Shown here one piece after another: positions 17,684 to 29,146 of a DNA stretch of 64,000 nucleotides. How positions within the stretch are numbered: the first letter of the stretch is position 1; each line of letters opens with the position of its first letter. Location of the stretch: positions 62,001-126,000 of the forward strand of contig NZ_JAQBIE010000004.1 in assembly GCF_028294535.1 (NCBI RefSeq), read 5' to 3'. The position numbers and the translations under genes are program-made. Source of the DNA: Paracoccus onchidii. Lineage in GTDB: Bacteria; Pseudomonadota; Alphaproteobacteria; Rhodobacterales; Rhodobacteraceae. The notes beneath the pieces were generated by a model. The model saw nothing but the letters and a program-made list of their open reading frames with translations. It had not been told where the DNA came from and made no database searches.

Positions 17684-18019
17684 TCAGGCCAGAAGATACA
17701 GCAATCCAAACAGCGTGACCGCACCTGCGGCGATGGCCAGGATAACATTTCTGGTCAACAGGCCGACCGCCACGGTTGCGGCAGCCGCCGCCAGTCGCGC
17801 AGGTTCGGGCTGTCCGCCGGTTGCCGCCGGCCACAGAACCAGGGGCGCCACCAATGCAGGCAGGACGGCCACGGGCGTATAGCGCAGCATTCGCAGGAAC
17901 CAACCGGGCAACTCGCGATCGCCCAACGCGCCCAGAAACGACCAGCGGATCAGGAAGGTGCCGATGCCCAGCACGATGATGATGACCCAGATCTTCAGGT
18001 CTGACATTTCGCCGCTCAT
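17684..18019 (-). CDS. azlD: AzlD-type branched-chain amino acid exporter subunit
   Basis: A 111-residue membrane protein with about four hydrophobic helices (IWVIIIVLGIGTFLIRW first), the size and pattern of AzlD. With AzlC it forms an exporter of branched-chain amino acids or analogues. The start at 18019 overlaps the azlC stop as ATGA; the alternative ATG at 18007 would break the coupling. It converges on the upstream lipoprotein gene. Confidence 0.88.
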   Translation of the reverse strand: MSGEMSDLKIWVIIIVLGIGTFLIRWSFLGALGDRELPGWFLRMLRYTPVAVLPALVAPLVLWPAATGGQPEPARLAAAAATVAVGLLTRNVILAIAAGAVTLFGLLYLLA

Positions 18020-18804
18020 GTTGTGCTCCGCTTGCGCTCGACCCAGTATTCGACCAGTGCGCCGGCGGCCATTCCCAGTGGCGCGGCAATCAACAATCCC
18101 AGCCCCGATGGCATCCATGCAAGCGCCAGCGCCATGGCCACGGCGATGAAACATGCCGCCATATGGGCCAAGGTGCGCAGCATCGGCGCAATCATGGCCA
18201 GAAAGGTGATGGGCATGGCGAAATCAAGTGCGACCTCTTCGGGGATGGCTTGCCCGACGGTCGCCCCCATCCAGGTGGCAATCAGCCACGGAACGCAAAG
18301 CATCGTTGCCGTGCCCGCGAAATATGCAAGGCGCTGGGACAGCGAAAGCCGGGGATGGCGTTCGTAGTGCTGGATCGACAATGCATAGCTTTGATCGATA
18401 AGGGCATAGGCAAGCCAGGCCTTTTGCGTCGCCGTTGCCCCGCGCAACCAGGGCACCAGCGAAGCGGAATACATCGCCATGCGCAGATTGACGGCAAGCC
18501 CGGACAGGATCACGATGATCGCAGGGGCGTTGTCGGTAATCAGCTGGATCGCGGTAAACTGTGACGCGCCGGCAAGAACCAGCACGGAAAAACCCATGAC
18601 CTTCGCAAGATCCATTCCCGCTTCGGTGGCGACGACGCCAAACAGGAGTGAAAACGGTATGATCACCAACAAGAACGGCATGGCCTGCAACATTCCGTGG
18701 CGAAATGCAGCGCCGGGCGTGCGCGCCAGGGCGCGGGCACTTGCCGGATCATCGGCGGGCGTGCTGCTTTGCGGATCGGGTCTGGGGGCGGGCGAAGGTG
18801 CCAT
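18016..18804 (-). CDS. azlC: AzlC family permease
   Basis: A 262-residue inner-membrane permease with an N-terminal Pro/Ala-rich tail of about 35 residues and then the AzlC core (FRHGMLQAMPFLLVIIPFSLLFG, LAGASQFTAIQLI, AYALIDQSYALS). Six or so helices are expected. In Bacillus the AzlCD pair exports leucine analogues; in proteobacteria branched-chain amino acids. The ATG at 18804 is chosen because the tail preceding it in the open frame belongs to the divergent GNAT gene. Only 39 bp separate the two divergent starts, so the promoters must overlap. Confidence 0.9.
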   Translation of the reverse strand: MAPSPAPRPDPQSSTPADDPASARALARTPGAAFRHGMLQAMPFLLVIIPFSLLFGVVATEAGMDLAKVMGFSVLVLAGASQFTAIQLITDNAPAIIVILSGLAVNLRMAMYSASLVPWLRGATATQKAWLAYALIDQSYALSIQHYERHPRLSLSQRLAYFAGTATMLCVPWLIATWMGATVGQAIPEEVALDFAMPITFLAMIAPMLRTLAHMAACFIAVAMALALAWMPSGLGLLIAAPLGMAAGALVEYWVERKRSTT

Positions 18805-18843
18805 GGGACTTTCTTTTGTGCAATCTGCTGCATGCTTGCTTGC

Positions 18844-19368
18844 ATGACAGGCAAACAGTGGCAAGACCGGCAGGTCCGTATTCTGCACCCGGCGCCCGAG
18901 TTTGCGCTGCCTGCGGCGGCAGCGATGTGGTGGCAGGCCTTTGGATTCTGGGCCGGGCCGGCGCTGCCGGCCATTCGTGCCGGACACGCCATGGTTGCCT
19001 TGCAGGGTGATCGAACATTGGTGGGTGTCGCGGGGCTTCGCGATGGTTCTGGCGGCTTCTTGAAGCGCATTCCTGCCGCCGCAAGGCTGGCCTATCGCGC
19101 GGCGCCGCCAACCGCGGATCTGGTCATTGACGGAATCGTGGTGGCCAGCCGGCGAAAGGGCACAGGGCGGGCGCTTTGCATGCGGGCGATCGAACTGGCG
19201 CGGACGCGCGGTCTGTGCGGGGTTCGGGCCGAGGTGCGCCGGAACAACCGCGTTGCGCGGAAATTCTATGCGGATCTCGGCTTTTCCGAGATCGGGCGCG
19301 GGCGCTATGGCTGGCCGTGGACGGGGCAGGTTCTGATCCTGCGCCACGACCTCAGCGAGCCGATCTAG
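18844..19368 (+). CDS. GNAT family N-acetyltransferase
   Basis: A 174-residue acetyltransferase. The acetyl-CoA pyrophosphate loop is ASRRKGTGRALCMRAIELAR (motif A, R/Q-x-x-G-x-G/A) and motif B is NNRVARKFYADLGF. The N-terminal half is unusual and substrate cannot be guessed. It is divergent from azlC across 39 bp. Its TAG stop is interlocked with the stop of the convergent gene in a shared CTAG at 19365-19368. Confidence 0.85.
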   Translation: MTGKQWQDRQVRILHPAPEFALPAAAAMWWQAFGFWAGPALPAIRAGHAMVALQGDRTLVGVAGLRDGSGGFLKRIPAAARLAYRAAPPTADLVIDGIVVASRRKGTGRALCMRAIELARTRGLCGVRAEVRRNNRVARKFYADLGFSEIGRGRYGWPWTGQVLILRHDLSEPI

Positions 19369-20327
19369 CCAAAGATCCCGGCAACGCGACCAAGCAGCAT
19401 GAACGCCCTGGCCGAGCGGGTCTGCGACAGCGCTGCGATCTGGTCATCGTCCAGTTGCGGCGTCAGACGCGACAGAAGCACATCGAAATGGCGCAGAAAG
19501 TGATGCGTGGCATCCCGGAATATCTCATCCTGACGCAGCATCGAAGCGACGACATCCTGGGCCTGTTCATCATGAATTCCGCCAAGCGCCGAAACCGAAT
19601 TGCCCCGTGCACCTTCCGAAAAGCGTCTCCAGATCGCGGCCGGAGCAGGGTCGGGCGGCAAGTCATCCATATAGATGCTGTGCCCTGCCAACAGCGTGAC
19701 AACATCTTGCGAGGCGCGCAGGACGCGGGAATTGTCATGGTCCTTCAACGCCGTGCGCAAGGCGGCAATGGCATCGACATCGTCCGGGCCATCCGGGAAA
19801 TTCAATGCCCGTATCAGCGTTTCGGGTGGCACGCTGATGCTTTCGGGGGCATCAAAGCGCATCGCTGACTGCCTTGCATCGGCGGGTTTTGCACGCATCG
19901 GTGCGGGTGCGGGTGCGGGTGCGGGTGCGGGTGCGGGTGCGGGTGCGGGTGCGGGTGCGGGTGCGGTGCTTTCCGTGTCGCGCCCGGCTGGCACAGGTCT
20001 TGGAATGGCGGGGGGCGGTGCGCCGCGCGTGGCTGCGAATTCACGCAGCTGCGTCAGGCCGCGCCGCAGTTCTTCGGCCTCGGCCCGCAGGATCGCGATG
20101 GATCTTGCAAAGACGATTGCGGTCCAGATCAGGATCAACGGCAAGATAACGCCAACCGCCGCGACCAGCCGTCCGACACCGCTGGTCTGGCCCGGCTCTC
20201 CTGGGTTGAGAAACCAGAACAGCAGGACCAGGAACAGCCACGCACCGCTGAGGCCCAGTCCGATCGCCGAGATGGAATCCCGTTGCGCCAGCGATTTGAT
20301 CCGTGCGGCCAGTGACATCGGCTTCAC
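19365..20327 (-). CDS. Rhodobacteraceae-type membrane protein with Ala-Pro linker
   Basis: A 320-residue protein I cannot name. It has two membrane helices (about residues 20-40 and 55-75), a charged coiled segment ([21 protein letters not shown]), an (Ala-Pro)11 linker near residues 120-145, and a C-terminal helical domain of about 170 residues with many Asp and Arg. The GTG at 20327 overlaps the greA stop as GTGA; an ATG at 20318 is an alternative. The linker is encoded by eleven perfect GGTGCG repeats (plus-strand sense), which may vary in number between strains. The gene has no obvious job in transcription elongation despite its coupling to greA. Confidence 0.7.
   Translation of the reverse strand: MKPMSLAARIKSLAQRDSISAIGLGLSGAWLFLVLLFWFLNPGEPGQTSGVGRLVAAVGVILPLILIWTAIVFARSIAILRAEAEELRRGLTQLREFAATRGAPPPAIPRPVPAGRDTESTAPAPAPAPAPAPAPAPAPAPAPMRAKPADARQSAMRFDAPESISVPPETLIRALNFPDGPDDVDAIAALRTALKDHDNSRVLRASQDVVTLLAGHSIYMDDLPPDPAPAAIWRRFSEGARGNSVSALGGIHDEQAQDVVASMLRQDEIFRDATHHFLRHFDVLLSRLTPQLDDDQIAALSQTRSARAFMLLGRVAGIFG
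19900..19965. repeat. (GGTGCG)11 hexanucleotide microsatellite in coding sequence
   Basis: Eleven uninterrupted GGTGCG units, encoding the Ala-Pro linker of the gene on the minus strand. As a hexamer, gain or loss of units would change linker length without shifting the reading frame. Confidence 0.95.
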
Positions 20328-20794
20328 ACGTACCGAATGGCCAGAATTTCATAGCTGCGCACCCCGCCCGGGGTCGTCACATCTATGCTGTCGCCTTCAT
20401 CCTTGCCGATCAGCGCACGCGCCAGTGGCGAACGCATGTTCAGCAGCCCGCGTTCGATATTGGCCTCTGCCTCGCCCACGATCTGATAGGTTCGCTCTTC
20501 TTCGGTGTCCTCGTCAATCAGATCGACCGTCGCGCCGAACTTGATCGAACCAGAAAGCTTGGCGGGATCAAATACCTCGGCGCGCGACAGCAGGCCTTCC
20601 AGTTCCTTGATGCGCCCTTCGATGAAGCCCTGTTTTTCGCGTGCGGCGTGGTATTCGGCGTTTTCAGACAGGTCGCCATGTTCGCGGGCTTCGGCGATCT
20701 GTCGAATGATGGCGGGGCGTTCCTTTGTCTTCAGCTCGGTCAATTCGCGTTCCAGCGCCTCAAAACCGTTGCGGGTCATCGGTATCTTGTCCAT
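20324..20794 (-). CDS. greA: Transcription elongation factor GreA
   Basis: A 156-residue factor of standard length. The N-terminal antiparallel coiled coil (residues 1-75) carries [17 protein letters not shown], whose Asp and Glu reach the RNA polymerase active site and stimulate cleavage of backtracked RNA; the C-terminal FKBP-like domain ends with the typical [16 protein letters not shown] stands 10 bp before the ATG. The stop overlaps the start of the next gene (GTGA). Confidence 0.95.
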   Translation of the reverse strand: MDKIPMTRNGFEALERELTELKTKERPAIIRQIAEAREHGDLSENAEYHAAREKQGFIEGRIKELEGLLSRAEVFDPAKLSGSIKFGATVDLIDEDTEEERTYQIVGEAEANIERGLLNMRSPLARALIGKDEGDSIDVTTPGGVRSYEILAIRYV

Positions 20795-20843
20795 CGCTGC
20801 CCTTGTCCTTTCGGGTTGCGTTGCCGTGCCGACGCTAATCGAA

Positions 20844-20872
20844 CGCCCCCGCCATTTTCCATGGCAGGGGCG
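20844..20872. other. Hairpin in the greA / ETF-QO divergent region
   Basis: CGCCCCCGCCAT (20844-20855) pairs with ATGGCAGGGGCG (20861-20872) except for one mismatch, with a 5-base loop. It lies 50-80 bp upstream of greA and 170 bp from etfD, in a 245-bp gap holding both promoters. No T-tract follows on either strand, so its role is open. Confidence 0.45.
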
Positions 20873-21039
20873 CTAAATTCCGTCGGCTTCATCGTGAACC
20901 CAAATTCGCGACCTTTGCAAGCCTACTATCCGGGCAGTCGGCAATTTTAGGCCGCAAAGATCACAGCGTCATGATTGCCCTGTGGAAAAACCCGCGTTAC
21001 TGCTGGGCCAGCAAGAGAATAAGGGGAGATTTTCCAGCC

Positions 21040-22695
<1,656 letters not shown>

Positions 22696-22773
22696 TGCAA
22701 TTGCTGCGGCTGGCCCGTTGCGAGGGACCAGCCGCAGGGTTAGGCTCGGACAAGCGAAATTCTGTAATCCGGG

Positions 22774-24594
22774 ATGGAAACCTTGAATTTGACCCGCCCG
22801 AATCTGGCGTTGACCGTTGCCCTGTTCCTTTCTGTCGGGCTGCCCGCAGGCGTGTTCGCGCAGGACCGGCCCTCTCCTCGTCCCGGCGAAGAGGTGCAGG
22901 ATTCCGCGCCGACCTTCGGTCTTGCCGGCCCCTATCTGGCTGCGCGCATGGCCGCAGTCGAAAGCGATTTTCGGGCCGCGGCGCGGTATTTCGCGCAGGC
23001 CGTCGCACATGATCCCGGCGATGCCTATCTGGAAGACAGCGCGTTGGTCGCCTTTTGTTCGGCGGGCGGGATCGAACGGGCGGTGAAATTCGCCGCCGAA
23101 ATGGAAGAGCGTGGCGATGGAACCGAATTGTCGCGCCTGGTTCACAGCGCCGATCTGGTCCATCAGGGAAAATGGGATGACCTGCTGGAGCGCACCGATC
23201 CCGAAAACGCGTCCCCAAGACAGGCAAGGGATCGCGATCTGATGGTCAGCATGATCCGCGCATGGGCCTTGATGGGGGCCGGGCGCGCGTCCGAGGCGCT
23301 GGCCCTGCTGGAAGAAATGTCGGGAAACCCCGAGGTTGCGCCGATGGTCAATTATCACCTCGCGCTGGCACGGGCGCTGGTGGGTGATTACGAAAGCGCG
23401 GCGACGCTCTTGTCGGATCGCGCGACCGGTTCGCATGTGCTGGGCTATATGGCGCGGGCCGAGGTTCTGGCGCAACTGGAGCGCCGGGACGAGGCGATCG
23501 GGCTGCTGAATGAATTGCAGGGTTTGGATGCCGAGCCGCAACTGATGGAATTGCGCGACCGTCTGCAGGCTGGTGAGCAGGTCGGCTTCGATGTCGTGCG
23601 CACGCCCGCCGACGGAATCGCGCAGGTGTTCCTGACCTTTGCGACCGCGCTGGCGTCCAGTTCCAACCCCGAGCCGTTGTCGCTGATCCATGCCCGTCTG
23701 GCCTCGTGGCTGTCGCCCGATATGGCCGAGGCCCGCCTGATGGTCGCTCAGCTTCTGCAAGAGCATCAGCAATTCGAGCTGGCTGAACAGGAATACGAGA
23801 CATTGCGCCGCAAGGGTCAGATGCGTCCTGTCGCCGAGCTGACCCGAATCGAGGCGCTGGCCCAGGCTGAACATCATGCCGAGGCCGAAAAGGCCGCGCT
23901 GTCGCTGACCGCAGCCTATCCCGAACTGCCGCAGGCCTGGATCGCGCTGGGGGATTTGCTGCGCCAACAGCAAAAATTCGCACAGGCTGTGCCCGCTTAT
24001 GACAAGGCGCTGACCATGCTGCAGGACGCGCCTGCTCAGGCGCGCTGGTTCCCGCTTTATGCACGGGGGATCGCACTCGAACGCTCGGGGCAGTTTGCGC
24101 GGGCCGAAAAGGACCTTTTGGCCGCAATCGAAATTCGCCCCGATCAGGCCAGCCTGCTGAATTATCTGGGGTATAGCTGGATCGACCGGGGCGAGAATCT
24201 TGACCGGGCGCTGGACATGATCCGGCAGGCCGTGCGCCTGTCGCCGGATGACGGGTATATTCTGGATTCGCTGGCCTGGGCCTATTACCGGCTTGGGCGG
24301 TATTCCGAGGCGGTGGTTCCCATGGAACAGGCGATCGGAACCATGGCGGCCGATCCGTTGGTGAATGATCATCTGGGCGATATCTACTGGAAGGTCGGGC
24401 GCAAGCGCGAAGCGGAAATCCAATGGAAACGTGCCCTGTCGCTGGACCCCGACAGCAATGACGATGTGGATGCCGACCGCATCCGGGCCAAGCTTGAACG
24501 CGGGCTGGACGCGGTTCTTGCCGATGAAGGTGACACGGATTCCCTGTCGCCCGCGCAGGCAAATGCGCCCACCACGCAGCAGGCCCTGGACTGA
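22774..24594 (+). CDS. Exported tetratricopeptide-repeat protein
   Basis: A 606-residue periplasmic or outer-membrane-anchored protein: signal peptide to about residue 29 (GVFAQ), then about ten TPR-like helical pairs through the whole length. The clearest are LLNYLGYSWIDRGENLDRALDM and LDSLAWAYYRLGRYSEAVVPMEQA, the ending typical of alphaproteobacterial TPR proteins. No enzymatic domain is present, so it is most likely an assembly scaffold for other proteins; no partner is deduced. It starts 78 bp after etfD and ends 9 bp before ispE, so it is probably co-transcribed with ispE. Confidence 0.85.
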   Translation: METLNLTRPNLALTVALFLSVGLPAGVFAQDRPSPRPGEEVQDSAPTFGLAGPYLAARMAAVESDFRAAARYFAQAVAHDPGDAYLEDSALVAFCSAGGIERAVKFAAEMEERGDGTELSRLVHSADLVHQGKWDDLLERTDPENASPRQARDRDLMVSMIRAWALMGAGRASEALALLEEMSGNPEVAPMVNYHLALARALVGDYESAATLLSDRATGSHVLGYMARAEVLAQLERRDEAIGLLNELQGLDAEPQLMELRDRLQAGEQVGFDVVRTPADGIAQVFLTFATALASSSNPEPLSLIHARLASWLSPDMAEARLMVAQLLQEHQQFELAEQEYETLRRKGQMRPVAELTRIEALAQAEHHAEAEKAALSLTAAYPELPQAWIALGDLLRQQQKFAQAVPAYDKALTMLQDAPAQARWFPLYARGIALERSGQFARAEKDLLAAIEIRPDQASLLNYLGYSWIDRGENLDRALDMIRQAVRLSPDDGYILDSLAWAYYRLGRYSEAVVPMEQAIGTMAADPLVNDHLGDIYWKVGRKREAEIQWKRALSLDPDSNDDVDADRIRAKLERGLDAVLADEGDTDSLSPAQANAPTTQQALD

Positions 24595-24603
24595 TCCGTC
24601 ACC

Positions 24604-25446
24604 ATGTGCGCACCCATCGTCGAATCGGCCCCGGCCAAGATCAACCTTGCGCTGCATGTGACCGGGCGCCGGGAGGATGGCTATCACCTGCTGGATTCGC
24701 TGGTCGCCTTTGCCGGAATTGGTGACCGCGTGACCTTGGTGCCCGGCCCGATGTCCCTGAAGATAGACGGGCCTTTCGGGGCCGGGTTGGGCAATGATTG
24801 CACCAATCTGTGCTGGAAGGCCGCGGAACTGGCCGGTGTCGGTGCGAGCGCCGGGGTTTCTATTGCCTTGCAAAAGAACCTGCCTGTGGCATCCGGCATC
24901 GGTGGTGGTTCGGCCGATGCGGCGGCGGTCCTGCGCGGTCTGGCGCGGATGGGCTATGATGTTCCGGAAGGGGTCGAATGTCTGGGGGCGGATATCCCCG
25001 TCTGCCTGTTGTCACGGCCGGCCCGCATGCAGGGGATCGGTGATGTGCTGACACCTTTGCACCATTTCCCCGCGATTTCTGCGGTGCTGGTCAATCCGGG
25101 GATCAGCCTGTCCACGCCAGAGGTGTTCAGGGCGCTGACCTCGCGAGACAATGCCCCGCTGGGGCCCGTGCCTCATTTCGCGGGAATCGCTGATTTGATC
25201 GCCTGGTTGCGGCAGACGCGCAACGATCTCGAACCGGTGGCCCGCAGCTTGCAGCCACACATTGCCCGGGTGATCGAGGCGCTGGAAAACTCGGGTGCGG
25301 GCTTTGCGCGCATGTCGGGATCGGGGGCGACATGCTTTGGGCTGTATGCCAACGAAACGCAGGCGCGAAACGCGGCAGAGATTCTGGCGCGGAATGGATG
25401 GTGGGCGGTGGCGACGGAACTGGTGCCTGCCGCCTCTGGCCGCTAG
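24604..25446 (+). CDS. ispE: 4-diphosphocytidyl-2-C-methyl-D-erythritol kinase
   Basis: A 280-residue GHMP kinase that phosphorylates CDP-methylerythritol in the MEP route to isoprenoids. The N-terminal APAKINLALHVTGRREDGYH is diagnostic, with the catalytic Lys, and the ATP loop is LPVASGIGGGSADAAAVL; the C-terminal GHMP motif is FARMSGSGATCFGL. It follows the TPR gene by 9 bp. Its product feeds the isoprenoids elongated by the polyprenyl diphosphate synthase at 50 kb. Confidence 0.94.
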   Translation: MCAPIVESAPAKINLALHVTGRREDGYHLLDSLVAFAGIGDRVTLVPGPMSLKIDGPFGAGLGNDCTNLCWKAAELAGVGASAGVSIALQKNLPVASGIGGGSADAAAVLRGLARMGYDVPEGVECLGADIPVCLLSRPARMQGIGDVLTPLHHFPAISAVLVNPGISLSTPEVFRALTSRDNAPLGPVPHFAGIADLIAWLRQTRNDLEPVARSLQPHIARVIEALENSGAGFARMSGSGATCFGLYANETQARNAAEILARNGWWAVATELVPAASGR

Positions 25447-25473
25447 GATGCGCAAAACAAGCGGAGATTTTCC

Positions 25474-26208
25474 ATGCTGCGCCTCGGCGTCAATATCGAT
25501 CACGTTGCCACCATCCGCAACGCCCGCGGAACGCCCTGGCCCGATCCGCTGCGCGCGGCGCGGATCGCGCAAGAAGCCGGCGCCGATGGTATTACGGCGC
25601 ATCTGCGCGAGGATCGGCGTCACATCAGCGATGCCGATATCGACGCCTTGATGGCCAATCTTCAATTGCCGCTGAACCTGGAAATGGCGGCAACAGCCGA
25701 GATGCAGGCAATCGCTCTGCGCCATCGCCCCCACGCGGTGTGTCTTGTGCCCGAAAAACGCGAGGAACGCACGACCGAAGGTGGCCTGGATGTCGCTGGG
25801 AACGAGGCATACCTGGCCGAATTCATCGCGCCGTTGCGGGATGCGGGCTGCCGTGTCTCGTTGTTCATCGGCCATGAACCGGCCCAGATCGAGGCCGCCG
25901 CACGCATTGGTGCGGCAGTGGTCGAACTGCATACCGGCGCTTACTGCGATTTCGACACCGAGGGCCAACACGCCGCGCGTGATACTGAATTGAAGGGGCT
26001 TGCCCACGGTGCGGATCTGGCCGCGGAACTGGGCCTCGAGGTGCATGCAGGGCACGGGCTTACATTCGAGACGGTCGGCCCGATTGCCGCGCTCAAACCG
26101 ATTGCCGAGCTGAATATCGGGCATTTCCTGATCGCCGAGTCGGTCTTTCTGGGGTTGGGCGGCGCAGTTCAACACATGCGGCATTGCATGGAGAAAGCCC
26201 GGAAATGA
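25474..26208 (+). CDS. pdxJ: Pyridoxine 5'-phosphate synthase
   Basis: A 244-residue TIM-barrel enzyme joining 1-deoxyxylulose-5-phosphate and 3-amino-2-oxopropyl phosphate to pyridoxine phosphate. [20 protein letters not shown] with [15 protein letters not shown] and the Glu-rich ELHTGAYC and HAGHGLTF blocks identify it. GCGGAGA precedes the ATG. It opens the conserved pdxJ-acpS-lepB-rnc-era cluster. The stop codon overlaps a 13-codon ORF. Confidence 0.95.
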   Translation: MLRLGVNIDHVATIRNARGTPWPDPLRAARIAQEAGADGITAHLREDRRHISDADIDALMANLQLPLNLEMAATAEMQAIALRHRPHAVCLVPEKREERTTEGGLDVAGNEAYLAEFIAPLRDAGCRVSLFIGHEPAQIEAAARIGAAVVELHTGAYCDFDTEGQHAARDTELKGLAHGADLAAELGLEVHAGHGLTFETVGPIAALKPIAELNIGHFLIAESVFLGLGGAVQHMRHCMEKARK

Positions 26209-26246
26209 TCGCCGGATCCGATCCCGAAAGGTCGCAGGCCGGATGA
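26205..26246 (+). CDS. 13-codon ORF bridging pdxJ and acpS
   Basis: ATG at 26205 overlaps the pdxJ stop (ATGA) and the TGA at 26244-26246 overlaps the acpS start (ATGA, 26243-26246), leaving a 13-residue peptide [13 protein letters not shown]. The double overlap would let ribosomes pass from pdxJ to acpS with no gap, which could explain the lack of a Shine-Dalgarno before acpS. It may equally be chance; a translated peptide is not claimed. Confidence 0.3.
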   Translation: MIAGSDPERSQAG

Positions 26247-26656
26247 TTCTGGGAATTGGAACAGATCTGGCCAATATCGAAAGGATCCAGAGGACACTGG
26301 ACCGTTTCGGCGACCGTTTCCGTCAACGTGTCTTTACCGAGACCGAGTTGCTGAAGGCCGCACGTCGCAAGGACGAGGCAGGCACGCTGGCCAAACGATG
26401 GGCCGCCAAGGAAGCCTGTTCAAAGGCTCTGGGAACAGGGCTGGCCATGGGCATCAGTTGGCGTGACATGGCGGTCAGCAATCTGCGCAGCGGGCAGCCC
26501 GTTATGGAGCTGACCGGCTGGGCGGCGGATCGTCTGGCGCAGATGACCCCGGCGGGGTACGAGGCCGTCGTTCACGTGACGCTGACCGACGATCACCCAT
26601 GGGCACAGGCGTTTGTGATCATCGAAGCGCGCCCGCAGCGCCCAGCCTTGGCTTGA
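26243..26656 (+). CDS. acpS: Holo-[acyl-carrier-protein] synthase
   Basis: A 137-residue 4'-phosphopantetheinyl transferase that loads coenzyme A's pantetheine arm onto ACP for fatty acid synthesis. The metal-binding [12 protein letters not shown] and [15 protein letters not shown] motifs are intact, with FTETE between them. It lies between pdxJ and lepB as in other alphaproteobacteria. There is no strong ribosome site before ATG 26243; see the bridging ORF. Confidence 0.94.
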   Translation: MILGIGTDLANIERIQRTLDRFGDRFRQRVFTETELLKAARRKDEAGTLAKRWAAKEACSKALGTGLAMGISWRDMAVSNLRSGQPVMELTGWAADRLAQMTPAGYEAVVHVTLTDDHPWAQAFVIIEARPQRPALA

Positions 26657-26728
26657 CTTTGCCCCCCGTGGGGGACCATGAACGCGAGAAATGCGGCCCC
26701 AGCGCCACGTATCGGAAGGACAGACAGA

Positions 26729-27535
26729 ATGGCCGACAGCACGCTACGCAAGAATGGTGGCGAAAAAAAGGAAGGCATCTGGGAAACGATCAAGACCATT
26801 TTCTGGGCCTTGCTGATCGCGGGTATCTTCCGGACCCTGTTCTTTCAGCCCTTCTGGATCCCATCGGGCAGCATGAAGGACACCCTGCTGATCGGTGATT
26901 TCCTGTTCGTCAACAAGATGGCCTATGGCTATTCGGCGGTGTCATGCCCGTTCTCGGCCTGCCCGATTTCGGATCGGATCATGGGCAGCGACCCCGAACG
27001 TGGCGATGTGGTCGTTTTCCGCCATCCGACGCGCGGCGTCGATTTCATCAAGCGCGTGATCGGATTGCCCGGCGATACGATTCAGATGCGCGGCGGCAAG
27101 GTCTGGCTGAACGGCGAACCGGTCAAGACCGAACCCGCCGGAGACTTTGTCGAGATCAAGGAGCAACAAGGTCCTCAGGGTCTGGTGCCACGCTGCGCGA
27201 ATGATCCGGTTCCGGAAGGCGGCGAATGCATCAAGCCCCGCATGACCGAAACCCTGCCCAACGGGGTCAGCTATGACGTGCTGAACATCGTTGACGGATG
27301 GGTTGCTGATGACACCCAGACCTACACCGTGCCGGAAGGTCAGTATTTCTTCATGGGTGACAATCGCGACAACTCCGAAGATTCGCGTTTCCCCCAGCAG
27401 GTTGGTGGCCTGGGCTTTGTGTCCGCCAAATACCTGATCGGGCGTGCTGACCGGATCATGTTCTCGTCTGCGGGACGTTCGCTTCTTTATTTCTGGACCT
27501 GGCGTCCGGACCGTTTCTTCAAGGCGGTCGAGTGA
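26729..27535 (+). CDS. lepB: Signal peptidase I
   Basis: A 268-residue inner-membrane protease that removes signal peptides from Sec and Tat substrates. One membrane helix (about residues 20-40) precedes the catalytic Ser in [13 protein letters not shown]; the general-base Lys is in [11 protein letters not shown], and box [12 protein letters not shown] is present. A Cys-containing insertion ([13 protein letters not shown], and later RCANDP...GGEC) is typical of alphaproteobacterial LepB. AGGA stands about 7 bp before the ATG at 26729; an upstream ATG at 26678 is less likely. Stop overlaps rnc (GTGA). Confidence 0.95.
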   Translation: MADSTLRKNGGEKKEGIWETIKTIFWALLIAGIFRTLFFQPFWIPSGSMKDTLLIGDFLFVNKMAYGYSAVSCPFSACPISDRIMGSDPERGDVVVFRHPTRGVDFIKRVIGLPGDTIQMRGGKVWLNGEPVKTEPAGDFVEIKEQQGPQGLVPRCANDPVPEGGECIKPRMTETLPNGVSYDVLNIVDGWVADDTQTYTVPEGQYFFMGDNRDNSEDSRFPQQVGGLGFVSAKYLIGRADRIMFSSAGRSLLYFWTWRPDRFFKAVE

Positions 27536-28221
27536 CACCATCTGCCGAAATTCTCGCTTTCATGGGGCGTCTGGGCCATGATTTTGCGCGCCCTGAATTT
27601 CTTGTCAGGGCGCTGACGCATGGGTCGATCGCCTCGGCGACCCGGCCCGATAATCAACGGCTTGAATTTCTGGGTGACCGGGTGCTTGGCCTGGTCATGG
27701 CCGAAGCGCTGTTTCATGCCGATACGCAGGCCAGCGAGGGGCAGCTTGCGCCGCGCTATAACGCGCTGGTCAAGGGCGAGACATGCGCCGCACTGGCCCG
27801 ACAGATCGGTTTGGGCGAGGTGCTGAAGCTGGGCCGCTCCGAAATGTTGTCGGGTGGGCGTCGCAAAGAGGCGCTGCTGGCTGATGGGATGGAGGCTGTG
27901 ATCGCCGCAGTTTATCTGGATGCCGGTTTCGAAACCGCACGCCGCGTGGTTCTTAACCTGTGGCGCGACCGTCTTGACACGATCGAGGATGATCCCCGCG
28001 ACCCCAAGACCGCCTTGCAGGAATGGGCGCAGGCCAATGGCATGAAGCCGCCTGCCTATGAACAGACCGGGCGCGGTGGCCCTGACCATGCGCCCGTCTT
28101 TCACATAACCGTCCGTCTGGACAATGGTGAAACCGCGGCCGCTCAGGGCTCGGGCACCAAACGCAGCATCGAACAGGCTGCTGCTCGGACCTTGCTGGAA
28201 CGGCTGGAGGGCCGCGAATGA
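27532..28221 (+). CDS. rnc: Ribonuclease III
   Basis: A 229-residue double-strand RNA endonuclease acting on rRNA precursors and structured mRNAs. The signature is [14 protein letters not shown] (near residue 41) with the catalytic Glu and Asp; the second acidic patch is [14 protein letters not shown]. The C-terminal dsRNA-binding domain begins [15 protein letters not shown]. The GTG start overlaps lepB and the stop overlaps the era start (ATGA), so lepB-rnc-era is one coupled unit. Confidence 0.95.
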   Translation: MTPSAEILAFMGRLGHDFARPEFLVRALTHGSIASATRPDNQRLEFLGDRVLGLVMAEALFHADTQASEGQLAPRYNALVKGETCAALARQIGLGEVLKLGRSEMLSGGRRKEALLADGMEAVIAAVYLDAGFETARRVVLNLWRDRLDTIEDDPRDPKTALQEWAQANGMKPPAYEQTGRGGPDHAPVFHITVRLDNGETAAAQGSGTKRSIEQAAARTLLERLEGRE

Positions 28222-29138
28222 CCCAGAGTAGTTCTACCCGCGCGGGCTTTGTCGCGCTTATTGGCGAACCCAATGCCGGAAAATCGACCCTGTTGAACCA
28301 GATGGTCGGTGCGAAGGTCAGCATCGTGACGCATAAGGTGCAAACCACGCGCGCGCGCATAAGGGGAATCGCGATCGAAGATCAAAGTCAGTTGGTCTTT
28401 GTCGATACGCCGGGAATCTTTCGTCCCCGGCGTCGGCTCGACCGGTCCATGGTTGCCGCTGCATGGGGCGGGGCGGCGGATGCCGATCTGATCCTGTTGC
28501 TGATCGAGGCACATCGGGGCTTGACCGACGGGGTTGCCGCGATTCTGGAATCCCTGCAGGCGTTGGAACGCAACCCGCCGGTGGCGTTGGTCATCAACAA
28601 GATCGATCGTGTCAAATCCGAGGCGCTTCTGGCCTTGTCCCAGAAGATGAACGAGGCCTATCCCTTTACGCAGACCTTCATGGTCTCGGCGGAAAAGGGC
28701 TATGGCTGTGCCGATCTGCGCAAATGGCTGGCCCAAAGCCTGCCCGAAGGGCCGTGGCTTTACCCCGAGGATCAGATTGCCGATCTGCCCATGCGCATGA
28801 TTGCCGCCGAAGTGACACGCGAAAAGCTGACTCTGCGGCTGCACGAGGAAATTCCCTATCAGCTGACCGTCGAAACCGAATCCTGGGAAGAGCGCAAGGA
28901 TGGCTCGGCGCGGGTAGAGCAGGTCGTCTATGTCGCGCGCAATGGTCACAAGGGGATCGTGCTGGGCAAGGGCGGTGAGACGATCAAGGCCGTGGGACAG
29001 GCCGCGCGTGCCGACCTTGAGGAATTCATGGGACGCCGCGTGCATTTGTTCCTGCAGGTCCGGGTTCGCGAAAACTGGCAGAACGAAGCCGAAAGATACG
29101 GCGAGATCGGGCTGGATTTCCGTGATGGCGACGCCTGA
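28218..29138 (+). CDS. era: GTPase Era
   Basis: A 306-residue Ras-like GTPase that binds the 3-prime end of 16S rRNA in 30S assembly. The P-loop GEPNAGKS is at residues 16-23, switch and DxxG lie in [12 protein letters not shown] is at VINKIDRVK; the C-terminal KH domain contains the [15 protein letters not shown] loop. It is coupled to rnc by an ATGA overlap. In many relatives recO follows immediately, whereas here four unrelated genes intervene. Confidence 0.95.
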   Translation: MTQSSSTRAGFVALIGEPNAGKSTLLNQMVGAKVSIVTHKVQTTRARIRGIAIEDQSQLVFVDTPGIFRPRRRLDRSMVAAAWGGAADADLILLLIEAHRGLTDGVAAILESLQALERNPPVALVINKIDRVKSEALLALSQKMNEAYPFTQTFMVSAEKGYGCADLRKWLAQSLPEGPWLYPEDQIADLPMRMIAAEVTREKLTLRLHEEIPYQLTVETESWEERKDGSARVEQVVYVARNGHKGIVLGKGGETIKAVGQAARADLEEFMGRRVHLFLQVRVRENWQNEAERYGEIGLDFRDGDA

Positions 29139-29146
29139 GCGCGACC

